The notes beneath the pieces were generated by a model that saw only the letters and a program-made list of their open reading frames with translations, was not told the origin of the DNA and ran no database searches. Source: Plasmodium relictum (Eukaryota; Apicomplexa; Aconoidasida; Haemosporida; Plasmodiidae). From it: DNA of 64,000 nucleotides. Shown here one piece after another: positions 22,901 through 34,969 of this stretch; positions within the stretch are counted from its first letter, which is position 1; every line of letters starts with the position of its first letter. The position numbers and the translations under genes are program-made. The stretch covers positions 744,001 through 808,000 of the forward strand of contig NC_041691.1 of the NCBI RefSeq assembly GCF_900005765.1. The letters run 5' to 3'.

Positions 22901-24242
22901 AATTTAACTCAATTTTTTATAATAGAAAAGGAGAAAAAGAGTGATTATTGTTGTAATTTCCATCAATGAAAAAAGAGCTTGAGAAAAATACGAAAGAAAA
23001 AAGAATTTTTTATGTATATATTTAAAATAACAAATAGGAAAATTTACCAAAAAAAAAAAAAAAAACAATGAAAGAGTATTATATCTCTAAAAAATGTTAA
23101 AACAAAAATGAGAATTTTAAAATTATTATTATGAAATTTTAGAAAAAAAAATATAATAGAAAATAAAAATTAGCTTTAAAATTATATATCCCTTTTTTTT
23201 TTTTCTTTTCCTTTTTTATGTATAATATAAAAATAATAATATATTTTTTAATATATTTTAGCATATATTCCTTTTTCTTTAGTTAAAAGACATATTTGTA
23301 TGTACTTTAAATTAATCTGAAGAAAATTCTTTTTATGCATATTAAAATTTTTATTTATTTTATATAAATATTACAAGAGTTTATTTATTCTATTTTTTAA
23401 GTAATGCTGAATGTAAGTATAACTTAGAATAATTCTTTAAATGGGAATAGAATTAAAATTTACAATTTGTTTTGCATAATTTTTTTTTTTATATTGTAAA
23501 TGAATACTAATATTTTTTAAATCATTTCAAAATTTTCTTTTTCTAATTTAAAAAAAAAAGTAAGCTCTCCATAAATGTTAAAATAGCAAAATTAAAAACT
23601 AAAATTTATTTCTTTTTTATATTATTATGTAAACGTGATCTATTCGTAAGAGGAAATTAAAAAAAAAAAAATAAATAAATATAATAATACATTTTAATAG
23701 TAATTTTATGACAGTATATTTATTAGATAAATATTAAAAATGAAAATAAATAAAATACATTAATACTAGTAAAACATATGGAAGATATTGATGAAAGAAA
23801 AAGAAAATTATTAAAAATATTGAAGTGCATATTTAAAGGTTTTATTTCAAATATTTATTTCTTTTTAATTTTTTTTAGAATTTTTAAGAAAATGTTAAAC
23901 TTTTAGTGTAATAAATTATATTATTTATTAAAAAAATAAAATAAAATAATAATAAATACATTGATTAATAACAATTATAATTGTAAAAAAGTTAAATGAA
24001 AACATATATATATCTAAATTGTTCCATAATATATTATTGTTAGTACAATTTTTTTTTTTTTTTTTTGGACAAACATTTAATTTTATTTGTTTTTTTTTTT
24101 TTTTTTGTGTATATTTAACTCTTTTTAATCTTATTTTTTTTTAGTTTTGTTAATATATATTTTAAGAATTATATATATATCTCTTAATGCATTCACACAT
24201 TTATAACAAGAAATATATTTTTTGTATTTATCCAATTTCAAT
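22901..24242. other. Intergenic region between NOP10 and SF-assemblin
   Basis: 1.34 kb holding the NOP10 3' flank and SF-assemblin upstream region. Mostly A/T runs, with slightly more complex patches near 22940-23000 and 23370-23450. I see no ORF with splice sites and no convincing snoRNA boxes. Confidence 0.5.
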
Positions 24243-25252
24243 ATGATTGAGAACAGTGAAAGTTCTAACATATCTGATGAAAATCTTCCTTATGATTTAA
24301 ATTTAAGCAGGAATAAAATACAGGAAGTAAATTTTTTGAATGAATCAGGTTTTTTAGAAGAAAAAAAGAGTAAAAAAATAGACGGAGACAATTTTTATCA
24401 AGAGATAAAATATGATATATTAAGAATTGAAAGGAATATAAATACTGAAGTTAAAAAAAGAATTGAAGCAAATAAGAATATTCAACAATTAATAGAGCAT
24501 ATGGCAAATGATATGATAAATAATGTTTTAAATAAAATAACAACAAAAATTGAAAATATTTCTATTGATTTAGATAAAATTATTAAAAAATGCGAAGAAT
24601 TAGAAAAAGTTATAGGAGAAATAAAAGTTGATCTTCCTACTAAGATTCAAACAGAAATGTTAAGTTTAAAAAGAGAAATTTCAGATTTTCAAATTGTTGT
24701 AAATAAATATATAAATAATAAAAAAAAAAGAGATAATATATTATATGGAAAAATTGAAAATATTAGTGCTTATATATATAGTAAAATTCAAAGTGAGATA
24801 TGTTTTAAGCAAGAAGATTTGATTATTCTTAAAAATGAAAGTGAGAAATTGTTAAACTATGATTATGATGAAGATATAAACTTCAAAAATCTTTTTATTG
24901 AAGAAATTGAAGATATCAAGGATGCCCTTAATTTAACAATCAAAGCAAGAGAACAATCTGACGACGATATTATTCAAGTAATAAATTTATAAATATATTT
25001 ATTCTTTTTAAAAATATATAAAATTGTACGTTATTAAATTTATCATATTTATAAATATACTTTAAGTAACATTTTTTTTTTTTTTAATATATTTACATGT
25101 GGATATAAATAAAAAAATAAAATAAAATAAAAATAAAAAAATTGAACATATTAAATGCATTTAATAATTTTTTTTTTTTTTATTAGGCTATGAACAAATA
25201 TACAAACGTACTGCAAAAAGCACTGCAATCAGTTATTATTAACAACCATTGA
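24243..25252 (+). CDS. SF-assemblin / striated-fiber assemblin (SFA), 2 exons
   Basis: SF-assemblins form fibres at flagellar rootlets. In Toxoplasma they build the fibre tying the centrosome to the budding daughter's apical complex. Exons 24243-24977 and 25187-25252 give 266 residues. A short non-helical head is followed by an almost continuous coiled coil from about residue 45, beginning FYQEIKYDILRIERNINTE, with heptads of Ile/Leu and Lys/Glu. The family ending is recovered only by splicing: IIQ joins AMNKYTNVLQKALQSV. The intron is GTAATA...TATTAG, phase 0. The first in-frame ATG is 24243; the seven codons upstream begin at a TTG and are not coding. Length matches family members (about 260-280 residues). 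Coiled coils are easy to over-match, but the head/rod layout and C-terminal signature support the call. Confidence 0.85.
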
Positions 25253-25293
25253 CAATAAATTATAAATTAAAAAATAGTTATATATGTTAGTTT

Positions 25294-25332
<39 letters not shown>

Positions 25333-26220
25333 TTTTAAGCATACCTCATATACATTTATATATTACTTCTATGAGAATATTTTTTGTGTTTTAATTTTAA
25401 GAGCTTTTCTTTTTTTGAATTGTTTTTCACTTAAGCATTATAAAATTTATAATTTTTTTATCTTTGATTTCTTTTCTATGTATATTACAAAAACATAGTC
25501 ATAAAATTTTGTTTTCTTTATTTATTTTTATAAAATTATAATATTAATTAAACATAGTTAACATTTGTTTATATTTGTGATATTTTTTTTTTTTTTTTTT
25601 TCATATTAGCTAGCAACATAATAAAAAAAGAATTTTCCTTTATAAAATAAATATAAGTAAAAATAATAAACTTTATTTAAAAATATATATTATTTCATAA
25701 TTTTACATTTAACTTTTTATAACCTTTTTAAAAATATTTTAACATTATTAATTGCCATTTAATGAACAAAAAATATAATTATTTAAATAGCAATATATGT
25801 TTTGTCCAATAATATTTTGGTAAAAAAATAAAGAAAAATATATATACTGAATATTTTATATTTTTCTCTCAATTTTTTTTTTTTTATTTTATTTTATGCT
25901 TTAAAAGAAAAAAGATAAATGAGTTATTTTATTTTATTTTATTTTTTTTTTTTTCTTCATACAATATTAAAATCTTTTTAACATAATAAAAATTAATCAA
26001 TTTTAATTTTTTTTTAATTTTGTTATGTTTTAATTTCTTATTTTTTCTTTAATAATTTTTAATATTTAAAAAATATAAAATATATATATATTGTTATAGT
26101 ATATATTTATTTGTTATATAAATTTATGCACATATATATATTATATCAATATATATATTTTTTTTTTGGTCATTTAATGAGAATTATTATAATAAATACA
26201 TTTTCATTTTCCTATTTAAA
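25253..26220. other. Intergenic region upstream of the zinc-finger membrane protein
   Basis: 968 bp of A/T-rich DNA with an (AT)n run near 25299-25323 and long poly(T) blocks. Probably 3' flank plus promoter. No exon seen. Confidence 0.5.
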
Positions 26221-27999
26221 ATGACGATATGTTCAGGATGTGGAATAGTATCAGATACTACTATTTGTTGTCCTATTTGTTTAAAACATAACAAAAAAAT
26301 ATTTTATTGTTCTCAGGAATGTTATGAAAAAAACTACAAAGATCATAAGAAGTTTCATTATTTCATTAAAATAATAAGTAATGAAGAAATATATAATAAG
26401 ATAAATGAAAAAAATACAACTGACGTAAATGGAAATTTACCTGTTGTAATTTTAAGTAATGAAAACGAAAGTGAAAATAACAGGAATGATAAAATAAAAG
26501 TTTTTCAAAATGAAAAGAATTCTCTAGACGAAAAAGTTTTAGTAAATGAATATAATTCAGCTCCTGTTAAAGATCATGTAGAAACAAATATTTTTAATAA
26601 TAAAAGATACAAAAATGGGAAGAATGGTACTTTTGAAAGTAAAGATAGAAAAAAAAATTACAATAAATACAAAAATATTACAAATGATTATTTATTAAAT
26701 GATAAAGAGGAAAGTTATTCGAAAAATTATTTAAAAAAAATTCCATATAAAAGCAAGATATCTTATATCACCAATATGATATCATATTTATTTTCTAACA
26801 AATATAACTTAATTTTACCATATTATAATGATATGGATTTAAAACATGGTAAAAATGATTTTAAAAACTCTAAAATTAAAAATAAATTAACTGATAATCA
26901 AATTATTGAACTTAAAAAGAAGTTGAGAATGAAAAAAATTTTACAACTAATAATTCTTTTTATACTTATTTCAGTTATAGTCATCTTGTCAACTTTTATG
27001 TTTTCCTTTATATTAGAAAGCTCACATAAAAAAATGCAAGTTAATCATAAAAATTTATCAAATAAACAGGATACCAACAAAAATTCTGATATTACAGAAT
27101 TGAAGCAATATATAAAAGTAATTGAAAACTTACGAAAAGAAATAAACGAGATAAAAGAAGTTCTTTATATGCACAATATATACATAAATAAAAATTTTAA
27201 CCTTAGTAACTCTTATAATATATTTAATAACTTCAATAAAATAAAACCAAGTATATCATCTCATCACAATAAAAAGATAACTGACAAATCAAGTAGTCTG
27301 ACTTCACATCTCTATTACGACAATTCTTATTCTAACGAAAATTATAGCAAGATAAATAATGAAGACGATAATTCAACTTTAAAGCAATACCATTATGATG
27401 TAAATGATATTAACGAATTAAACTCAACTGATAATAAAAATATAAATAAAGATAATTACAATCCATCTATTGAAATTAGTGAAGAAACAAATTCTTCAGA
27501 TGATAATACAGAGCATACTTTAAGTAATCATCTTGAAAATTCATTTAACACTAATGAAAAAAAAAGTGACATAAATAAAATTCAAGAAGAAAATATTTCA
27601 AATGAGGAAATAGATAAACATAATAATCAGAATTTTCTTATGGAAAACCAACTGTACAATGAAAATAATAATAATTTTATAAAAAATCACAAACCAAGTA
27701 ACGAATATGAAGAAGCAACAATAAGTAATAGAATTGTAAATGAAGAAAAAATTATAAATTCAAGTAGTATAGGAAATAATAACAAAATAAAAAATGAAAT
27801 TTTAGATAATAAAAATATACAAAATGAAAATTTAATATATAATCATGAAATGAAAGAAAAACATAAAAAGGGTTCATCAAAAATAGAAGAAAATGAGATA
27901 GATAAAAGCAATAGAATGAATATAATTGAAACAGATGAAAATTTAGAGAGAAAAATTATGAATAGCAAATTAAGCAAAAAAAAGCAAAAAACAATTTAA
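26221..27999 (+). CDS. Membrane-anchored C6H2 (MetAP1-type) zinc-finger protein, 592 aa
   Basis: The first 46 residues form a zinc finger with C4-x2-C7, C17-x2-C20, C30-x3-C34 and H42-x3-H46. This is the C6H2 layout found at the N-terminus of type 1 methionine aminopeptidases (and close to MYND), where it supports ribosome association. No peptidase domain follows. A basic linker leads to one strong transmembrane helix at about residues 240-264 (LQLIILFILISVIVILSTFM). A short coiled coil (LKQYIKVIENLRKEINEIKE) and a long Asn/Glu/Ser-rich tail complete the protein. With no signal peptide, the finger is probably cytosolic and the tail lumenal or in an organelle, but this is inferred. The start ATG is preceded by aaa. 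No specific function can be named. Confidence 0.82.
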   Translation: MTICSGCGIVSDTTICCPICLKHNKKIFYCSQECYEKNYKDHKKFHYFIKIISNEEIYNKINEKNTTDVNGNLPVVILSNENESENNRNDKIKVFQNEKNSLDEKVLVNEYNSAPVKDHVETNIFNNKRYKNGKNGTFESKDRKKNYNKYKNITNDYLLNDKEESYSKNYLKKIPYKSKISYITNMISYLFSNKYNLILPYYNDMDLKHGKNDFKNSKIKNKLTDNQIIELKKKLRMKKILQLIILFILISVIVILSTFMFSFILESSHKKMQVNHKNLSNKQDTNKNSDITELKQYIKVIENLRKEINEIKEVLYMHNIYINKNFNLSNSYNIFNNFNKIKPSISSHHNKKITDKSSSLTSHLYYDNSYSNENYSKINNEDDNSTLKQYHYDVNDINELNSTDNKNINKDNYNPSIEISEETNSSDDNTEHTLSNHLENSFNTNEKKSDINKIQEENISNEEIDKHNNQNFLMENQLYNENNNNFIKNHKPSNEYEEATISNRIVNEEKIINSSSIGNNNKIKNEILDNKNIQNENLIYNHEMKEKHKKGSSKIEENEIDKSNRMNIIETDENLERKIMNSKLSKKKQKTI

Positions 28000-29227
28000 A
28001 AAGAATATAAAAAAACAAAAACAAAAACAAAAACAAAATAATAATAATAAACATGTAAAAAATTAAAAAGGAAGGAAAATATAAATGTAATTTAAATGAA
28101 AAATATATGTATTATTTTAAGAACTCTTTTAGATATTAATCATACATTATATAATATATTTAGTTTAGTAATATATGATTATAAATTTTGTGGTTATGCT
28201 AAATACATAGAACCTAATAAATAAAAAAAAATATAAAAACAAATAAGTGAATATATATTAATAAACCAATTAATTAAGAATTTAATAAATGAATAAACTA
28301 ATAAATTAAATAATAAATGAATAAATAAATAAATAAATATAATAATAAATATATTAATAAATAGATAAGTAAAATAAAAAATAAATATAATTAAAAAAAT
28401 TTTATTTAAATGAACGCATAGAAGAAACAAGTTATTTACAATCAGTACTTATTGTATAAAATATAAATAAAATAAATGAGTAGTATTAATATTAATGTCT
28501 TTTTATTAATTATTATTCATATCTTAGAAATATATATACATATATTCTTGTTCTTTACCTTTTATTGGTAAATGTTATTTATTTGATTTTCAATTTTATA
28601 GCATCAAATTCTTTTGCTCTTTAATTTTTAATTTCTTTTTTTTTTCTTTTTTCCTTTGTTAATTTATTTTATTTTTTTTTTTTAGATATTACAAATTTAC
28701 TTAATTTTTTAGTTTTATAGCACAAAAATGATTGTTGTGCTTTCTTTTATTTTTTTTAAAAATTAATCCTTTTTCTAAAGATCTCAAAGTCTTTTATATC
28801 TAAAAGTTTTGAAAATATTAAGAAAAATATTTAAGTATAAAACCACATGCATATATATATATATGTTTACTGTAGAAATAAAAAATTTGTTTTATTTTCC
28901 ATTCTTTTTTTAATAGTACAAAATATTTATTAAAATTAATAAAAATTTTCTGTCTATTCATTAAAGCTAAGTTAAAATGATTTGAAAGAATAATGTAAAA
29001 GAAAAAAGTTTTATTTTTTTTTTTAATAATGTTTAAAATTTAAGTAAATTATGTAATGAAACAATAGTTTTAGTTTATTTTATTTTTGAAGTCTAATATT
29101 TCTTTTAAAAAAAAATTTATATTTTTTTTTTCTTTATTAAAAAATTTTTTTTTTTTTAATTGAAAGCATTAATATTAATTCTAGTTTAACTTTACACTTC
29201 TTAAGAAAAAAAAAAAAAATCCAGAGA
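28000..29227. other. Intergenic region with simple repeats
   Basis: Contains an (ACAAAA)n-like run at about 28010-28040 and an AATAAATG/AATA-type array at about 28290-28350. The rest is A/T-rich flank upstream of PIMT. An open frame on the minus strand (28194-28430) is only a translation of the repeat array. Confidence 0.55.
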
Positions 29228-30526
29228 ATGTATTATTTAATTTTTAAAATTCTCATGTATAAAACATTTTTGAATATTAATTTTGTTATTTCACAAAAAT
29301 TTGCATCAGGAATAAAATTAAATTTGATTTTCTCCAAACAAATTTTTAAGTTCAATGATTATTATTTTATGAAACCACTAAAATATAATTTGAAAAAAAA
29401 AATTATAAAAAATACACGAATAAATAAGATGTATAATTTAGCAGAAAAGAATCATAAAAGCTTAATTGAAAATCTTAAAAGGAGGGGAATAATCGAAGAT
29501 GATGATGTATACAATACAATGCTACAGGTTTGAATATATTTTGAACATTTTTTTAAAAATAACAAAATTGAAATATTAATTTATAAAATTGAAAAATAAT
29601 TTAAAAACATAACAAACCATGAAAATATAATATATTACAAAATTAAAAATTATACATTAAAACACAATATATATATAAAAAAAAGCCATGCATCTATTAA
29701 ATGGCAAAGAGTATACATTATAATGAAATATATGTAAATAATATATGAAAAAAAAATATGCATACATATATATATCAATGTAAACAAATATATATATATA
29801 TACATTAAAATAATATGTATTTTTATATACATACGTATATATATAGGTAGATAGAGGAAAATATATAAAGGAAAATCCTTATGTAGACACACCTGTTTAT
29901 ATTAGTCACGGAGTTACTATTTCTTCACCACACATGCATGCTTTATCCTTAAAAAGATTAATGAGTGTATTAAAACCAGGATCTAGGGCTATTGACGTTG
30001 GTAATGTTATTTAAAAAAAAAAAAAATTGAATCTTCTATAAAGCATTTTAATTTTCATATAAATGTTTATCTGTTTATTTTATTTTATTTTTTTATATGA
30101 TTAGGATCAGGATCTGGGTATTTAACTGTGTGTATGGCCATAAGAACAAAGGTATTAGAGAACAAAAATTCGTTTGTTATAGGAATAGAAAGAGTAAAAG
30201 ATCTAGTCGATTTTTCCATTGAAAATATAAAAGGAGATAAACCAGAATTATTGAAATTAGACAATTTTAAAATTATTCATAAAAACATTTATCAAGTAAA
30301 TGAAGAGGAAAAAAAAGAGTTAGGCTTATTTGATGCTATTCATGTAGGAGCATCAGCTAGCGAACTGCCGGAGATTCTAGTTGATTTACTTGCAGAAGAT
30401 GGTAAAATGATTATACCTATAGAAGAAGGATACACACAAGTTTTATATGAAATTACAAAAAAAAACGGCAAAATTATCAAAGAGAGATTATTTGATGTTT
30501 GTTTTGTTTCTTTAAAAAAAAATTGA
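29228..30526 (+). CDS. PCMT: Protein-L-isoaspartate (D-aspartate) O-methyltransferase, 3 exons
   Basis: PIMT uses S-adenosylmethionine to methylate isoaspartyl residues and so starts repair of aged proteins. Exons 29228-29527, 29847-30000 and 30105-30526 give 291 residues; junctions are phases 0 and 1. Family landmarks in order: HKSLIENLKRRGII (human HSELIHNLRKNGII), VDRGKYIKENPYVDTP, VTISSPHMHALSL, then motif I built across the intron as AIDVGSGSGYLT, FDAIHVGASASELP, and LAEDGKMIIPI. The catalytic core starts near residue 77. Before it lies about 67 extra residues beginning MYYLIFKILMYKTF, hydrophobic then Lys/Asn-rich and basic, which could be an organelle-targeting leader. An alternative start is Met68 (29429), which would give a standard cytosolic enzyme of about 224 residues. 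Confidence 0.95.
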
Positions 30527-31638
30527 TTATTATGAACATATAAAAAATTTCTAGAAAAATTATTTTAATTTCACTTGAAAATAAAAACTTTTTTTTTTTT
30601 TTTCTTGGTTATTTACACCATATATTCTCATTTAATATTATCTACTTTTTCTCATTTTATTTACTAGAAGCTTATGCTTTAGAAATTATTAGTAGAGTTA
30701 TCATAATATCATTAAAGAAAAAGAATATAATTCATTTGAAACATTATCATAATTCTTTTTCTTATTTAACTATTTTTATCTCATCTCTAATGCCCTTTTT
30801 ATATGCACATATAATATATTTGTCCGATGAAAAGAAATATTATATGTTCATACTTCATATAAAATATTACTTTAAAAAGATTTATAATATTTAGTTTTAT
30901 TTTATTTTTTTTAAATATATATGCTGTCATTAAATAATAATGAAAACTAATAAAACAAATAAAATATGAATTTATTATTTTTTAAAACTCTTTTAAATTT
31001 TTTTTTTTCTTTAATTCATTAGTATTGTTTATATAAAAATATCTATGATTAATAAATATTTTTTTTTTTTTTGTATCTTTTATGAATTTATATAAATATA
31101 TATATACACGAAATGTTTATATTTTATTATGTATTAAATACGATATATATATTATATATACATATTTTTTTTTTTTTTTTCTGTATTAGCTATAAAACAA
31201 TAATAATTTTTAAATTTTAAAAATACCTTTTAACTGTTTTTAAAACAATCATAAATTATAAAATGAAAATTTGTATATTCCACATGTTATTTAAAAAAAT
31301 TAAAAATGAAATAACAAAAAATCAATAAGCATAATTTGAAATTTATCTTACTGTTTCAATTTTAATGCATAAGAGTACTTTAATGAATATAAAAATAATT
31401 TAAAATTCAGAGGTATTTGAGATATAGGGATATGTTAAACGTAAGTTCAAGCATATTAAAATAGTTTAAATTCCTAAATCATTTTAAAATAAATTATTTC
31501 AAAAAATTCCTTTTTAAATTAACTGAAATGATTATATTAAAAAAATAATAAAAAAAATCTCTAATTTCTTTAGAAATTGCTAATTTTTTAAATGAACAAA
31601 ATGAAAATTACATTTTTATAAAGTTATTTTAAACTAAA
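30527..31638. other. Intergenic region between PIMT and Rad4
   Basis: 1.1 kb, probably PIMT 3' flank and Rad4 promoter. A slightly more complex patch at 30660-30840 has no open frame or RNA motif I can support. Confidence 0.5.
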
Positions 31639-34600
31639 ATGGCAAAAAAGAGAAAAGCTGAAAAAAGTATCTGTCAGACAGAATTAAATGAAATTGACAG
31701 GGAATTATTTGGTGAAGAAGAATTGGAAATATTAAAAAGAAAAAATGATTCTAGTAGTGAAGAACATATAAAGAAAGAAGACTTTCTTAACGATGAATTT
31801 TTAAGTATTAATGAAAATGATTTCATTAAATTTGATGATAGCAATGATTCTGATTTCACAAAAAAAAACTCATCAAATAAAAGTTCAGATAGCGATGTAC
31901 AAATTATTGAAAATGAAAATAAAGAGAAAAAAAAAGAAAGATTACTAAATAAAAGTCGTAGTAAAAAGAAAAAGAAATCAAAAAGAAAAAATGATATTGA
32001 TGATGATGAAGAGGATTCTTGCAAAATATCTGTACAACAAATAAAAGACTTTGAAGAATTAAGAAACAAAAATATACAAAAAAAAATTGAAAAAAATAAA
32101 CTAATTACATTTATGTTATGCTGGATTGGTCATATATCATTTTTAAATAATATTTGTAACAATAAATTATTGCAATCATTGATATACTCTGTTTATGTTA
32201 ACTATAAAAATTTTAGTAATAAGTTATATAAGGACCCTATATATTTATTTTTATTTATAAAAAATTCATTTGATTTAATTATTGATAGTAAATATTGGAT
32301 AAGTGGTGATAATGTTCTTTCTAAGAACATAAAAGGATCAATCATATTTAGAATAGTTAGAAGTATTCATAGGAAAAGAGCTAATAACGTTATAATAAAT
32401 TTAATTTTTATTTGTTTATGTAGATCCTTAAATATTCCAAGTCGTATATGTATAACCCTTCCAAATTTAAAAAATGAAATTGATATAGATCATGAGAATC
32501 GTTTTATTAAAAAATGTTACAATAAATATTATGAAGACATAACTAAAAATATATTTTTTAATCATTTTGTTAATTCTATTAATGAACAAAGTAGCGATAA
32601 TGAGATAGAAGAAGATGATGATGTGGTTGTTATTGATAAGAAAGATTTCCTCAAGGATAAAAAAACAAAAAAAAATTACAAGAATGTTAACAATAATGAA
32701 ACAGTACAATTTAACATTTTCTCGGAATGCTATTCCACAAGTTTTAATAAATGGATTTCCTTTTTTTTTTGTTATAATGTTTATTATTTTAATTTCTTTA
32801 ATTTTTCGAAAAACGATAATTCGTCATTATATGAAAGTAAGATGTTTCACATACTTCTACCATTACCCAAAAATCCCGAAGAAATTAAGACTTATAAAAA
32901 AGCAAAAACAAGTAACTCATTAAATAAATTTGCATTGTCTCTTTTTATTAATAAAGGGAATAAAAGAAAATACACTTCAGAAACATCTAGTGATTCTAGT
33001 CATGATTATTCATACGAAGAGAAAATATCATTTGATGAAGAAAAAATAAGTATTAAAAATGATTCTAACATAGATAAAGATACACAAAAAAATGATTATA
33101 CTATTTTAAATAATAAAGAAGGTAATAAAACTCAATTTTCCGATGAATTATTACACAAAGAAAAGGATAATATTTATTATTTTAATGAATTAGAAAAAAA
33201 TATAAATAAAGATGAAAATAAAAAATTTAAAATTTTAAGTGATGATTATAATGGAAAAATGTACATTGAAAAAAATAATAACTTTTTTATATTTGATAAT
33301 AAAAGTAAAAAGGTACTAAGGATTATATATTTAGAGAACAAATTAGAAAATGATAACGATACAAAATATGATCATGCTAAATCAAAAGAGGATAATATTT
33401 TCTATTTTGAAAAAGAAGAAGAAAATAAAGAAATAGTGAATTCATTAAGTAATATATATGATTCAAATAATAGAAAAGGTTTCCTTATAAATCAAATTAG
33501 TGCATTAAAAGCAGCTAATGGAAAATTAAAAAAAAATAATAATAGCAAAAAAGATTCTATAGAATATGAAGAAACCATTTATGATAAATTTGCTAATGTA
33601 GTAAATAGAGATACATTAAATAACAAGTATATAAAAGTTTTTATAAATAGTAATGTATATAAATATTTCTATAATTTAGATCATTATAACTTATATATTT
33701 CAATTAATAAATATGGAATATTAAGAGATATTAGCATACGTCATAAACTAAGATATAGTAAAAACAGTGCAAATAATACAATAATAAAAGGAGATAAGTA
33801 TTGTAATATTATCAGAGACAATTTTAGGAGAATTTCATATTATATAAATAAAAAAAATTATAATAATTTTGAACAAGTTTTAGATAATTTAGATGATGAA
33901 TATTTATATAACCTATATGTAACTAATATGATACCTAAAGAAAAAAGTGATTTTCTTAAATCCAATTATTACATATTAAAATCAATGTTAAAAAAAAATC
34001 AAGTAATTTATCCAAATAAAGCTGTTGGTTTATTTAAGGGAGAAAATGTGTATTTAAAAGAAAACTTTTATAATTTAATGAGAAGAGAGTATTTAGAAAA
34101 TAAAAATTACTATATTAGTGATAGTGAAAAACCATTAAGTTACGACTATGAAGAATTTAGTAAAACAAAAATACCATTATATGCTCAGTTTCAACTAAAA
34201 AAAAGAAATGATAAAAATAAAACTAATGATATTTATTTAAATGATAAAAATAATGCATTAAGTATAGAAGAAAATTTTGATTATATATATGACAAAAAGG
34301 ATAAGTTGAATATACTAAAAACGAAGTTACTTTCTCATTTGAAATCAAACAATATTATTGATTTAAAAGAAGAAGATATTTGTATATATAATATTAAGTT
34401 AAAATATGTTTTAAAATATGTTAAAGGAAACATCCCTTATAAAATAATTTATAATAACTCTTATTTTTTCAATAAGTTTAGAAAAAAACAAAGTGTACCC
34501 GTAGATGCCAATAAAATTATTATTAAAAAAAAAAATTTTTTAACATTTCAAAATTTATATATATCACAAAAAAAAATTCAAGATGAATTTTTGATAAATG

Positions 34601-34758
34601 AGAAATATAAACAAATTAAAAACTTATGGAAAGTTCTATGTAAAAGTATATTATATGAACAAGCAAATAAAGAAATAGCTAAAGAAAGAAAAAATGCAAA
34701 AAATATTTATAAAATGAAAAATATAAATGTTGATATAGATAAATATTTTCAAATATAA
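31639..34758 (+). CDS. Rad4/XPC family DNA damage recognition protein, 1039 aa
   Basis: Rad4/XPC (usually with Rad23/HR23) detects helix-distorting lesions and starts global nucleotide excision repair in the nucleus. The N-terminal 130 residues are basic and acidic low complexity with nuclear-localisation-like Lys/Arg clusters (KKKKSKRKN). A transglutaminase-like fold follows: FMLCWIGHISFLNN near residue 155 and IINLIFICLCRSLNIPSRIC near 250, matching the family's 'FxxLLRxLGIPxRLV' segment. After a long insert come the beta-hairpin domains. YGILRDISIRHKLRYS is near residue 690; SNYYILKSMLKKNQVIYPNK, then GLFKGENVYLKENFYNLMRREYL near 777-820, corresponds to BHD1 (yeast/human 'LERHLKRxEVI...GEPVYxRxxVxxLxSxxxW'). 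IPYKIIYNN near 935 begins BHD3-like sequence. Single exon, ATG in an AAAATGG context. Confidence 0.9.
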   Translation: MAKKRKAEKSICQTELNEIDRELFGEEELEILKRKNDSSSEEHIKKEDFLNDEFLSINENDFIKFDDSNDSDFTKKNSSNKSSDSDVQIIENENKEKKKERLLNKSRSKKKKKSKRKNDIDDDEEDSCKISVQQIKDFEELRNKNIQKKIEKNKLITFMLCWIGHISFLNNICNNKLLQSLIYSVYVNYKNFSNKLYKDPIYLFLFIKNSFDLIIDSKYWISGDNVLSKNIKGSIIFRIVRSIHRKRANNVIINLIFICLCRSLNIPSRICITLPNLKNEIDIDHENRFIKKCYNKYYEDITKNIFFNHFVNSINEQSSDNEIEEDDDVVVIDKKDFLKDKKTKKNYKNVNNNETVQFNIFSECYSTSFNKWISFFFCYNVYYFNFFNFSKNDNSSLYESKMFHILLPLPKNPEEIKTYKKAKTSNSLNKFALSLFINKGNKRKYTSETSSDSSHDYSYEEKISFDEEKISIKNDSNIDKDTQKNDYTILNNKEGNKTQFSDELLHKEKDNIYYFNELEKNINKDENKKFKILSDDYNGKMYIEKNNNFFIFDNKSKKVLRIIYLENKLENDNDTKYDHAKSKEDNIFYFEKEEENKEIVNSLSNIYDSNNRKGFLINQISALKAANGKLKKNNNSKKDSIEYEETIYDKFANVVNRDTLNNKYIKVFINSNVYKYFYNLDHYNLYISINKYGILRDISIRHKLRYSKNSANNTIIKGDKYCNIIRDNFRRISYYINKKNYNNFEQVLDNLDDEYLYNLYVTNMIPKEKSDFLKSNYYILKSMLKKNQVIYPNKAVGLFKGENVYLKENFYNLMRREYLENKNYYISDSEKPLSYDYEEFSKTKIPLYAQFQLKKRNDKNKTNDIYLNDKNNALSIEENFDYIYDKKDKLNILKTKLLSHLKSNNIIDLKEEDICIYNIKLKYVLKYVKGNIPYKIIYNNSYFFNKFRKKQSVPVDANKIIIKKKNFLTFQNLYISQKKIQDEFLINEKYKQIKNLWKVLCKSILYEQANKEIAKERKNAKNIYKMKNINVDIDKYFQI

Positions 34759-34969
34759 AAAATTAAAAAATATAACAAAATATAACAAATAAACTTAATA
34801 ATTAAAATATAAAAAGAAAATTTCATCAGAAATATATATATATATATATATATATTTAAAAATATCGACAATTTTTTTTAAGATTCCTTTAATTTTTAAA
34901 CACAAAATTTTGAAAAATTTTAAATGTATATTTAATTTTTTATTTTATTTATATAATAGAAGTATTTAT

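Noticed and set aside
24222-24242. Upstream start for SF-assemblin
   Set aside because: The codon at 24222 is TTG; the first ATG in frame is 24243.
29650-29892. 80-residue hydrophobic minus-strand ORF
   Set aside because: It lies over the first PIMT intron and start of exon 2, and is composed of AT-repeat translation.
30660-30840. Candidate snoRNA in a more complex intergenic patch
   Set aside because: A CGATGA-like C box has no matching CTGA D box or terminal stem at suitable distance.
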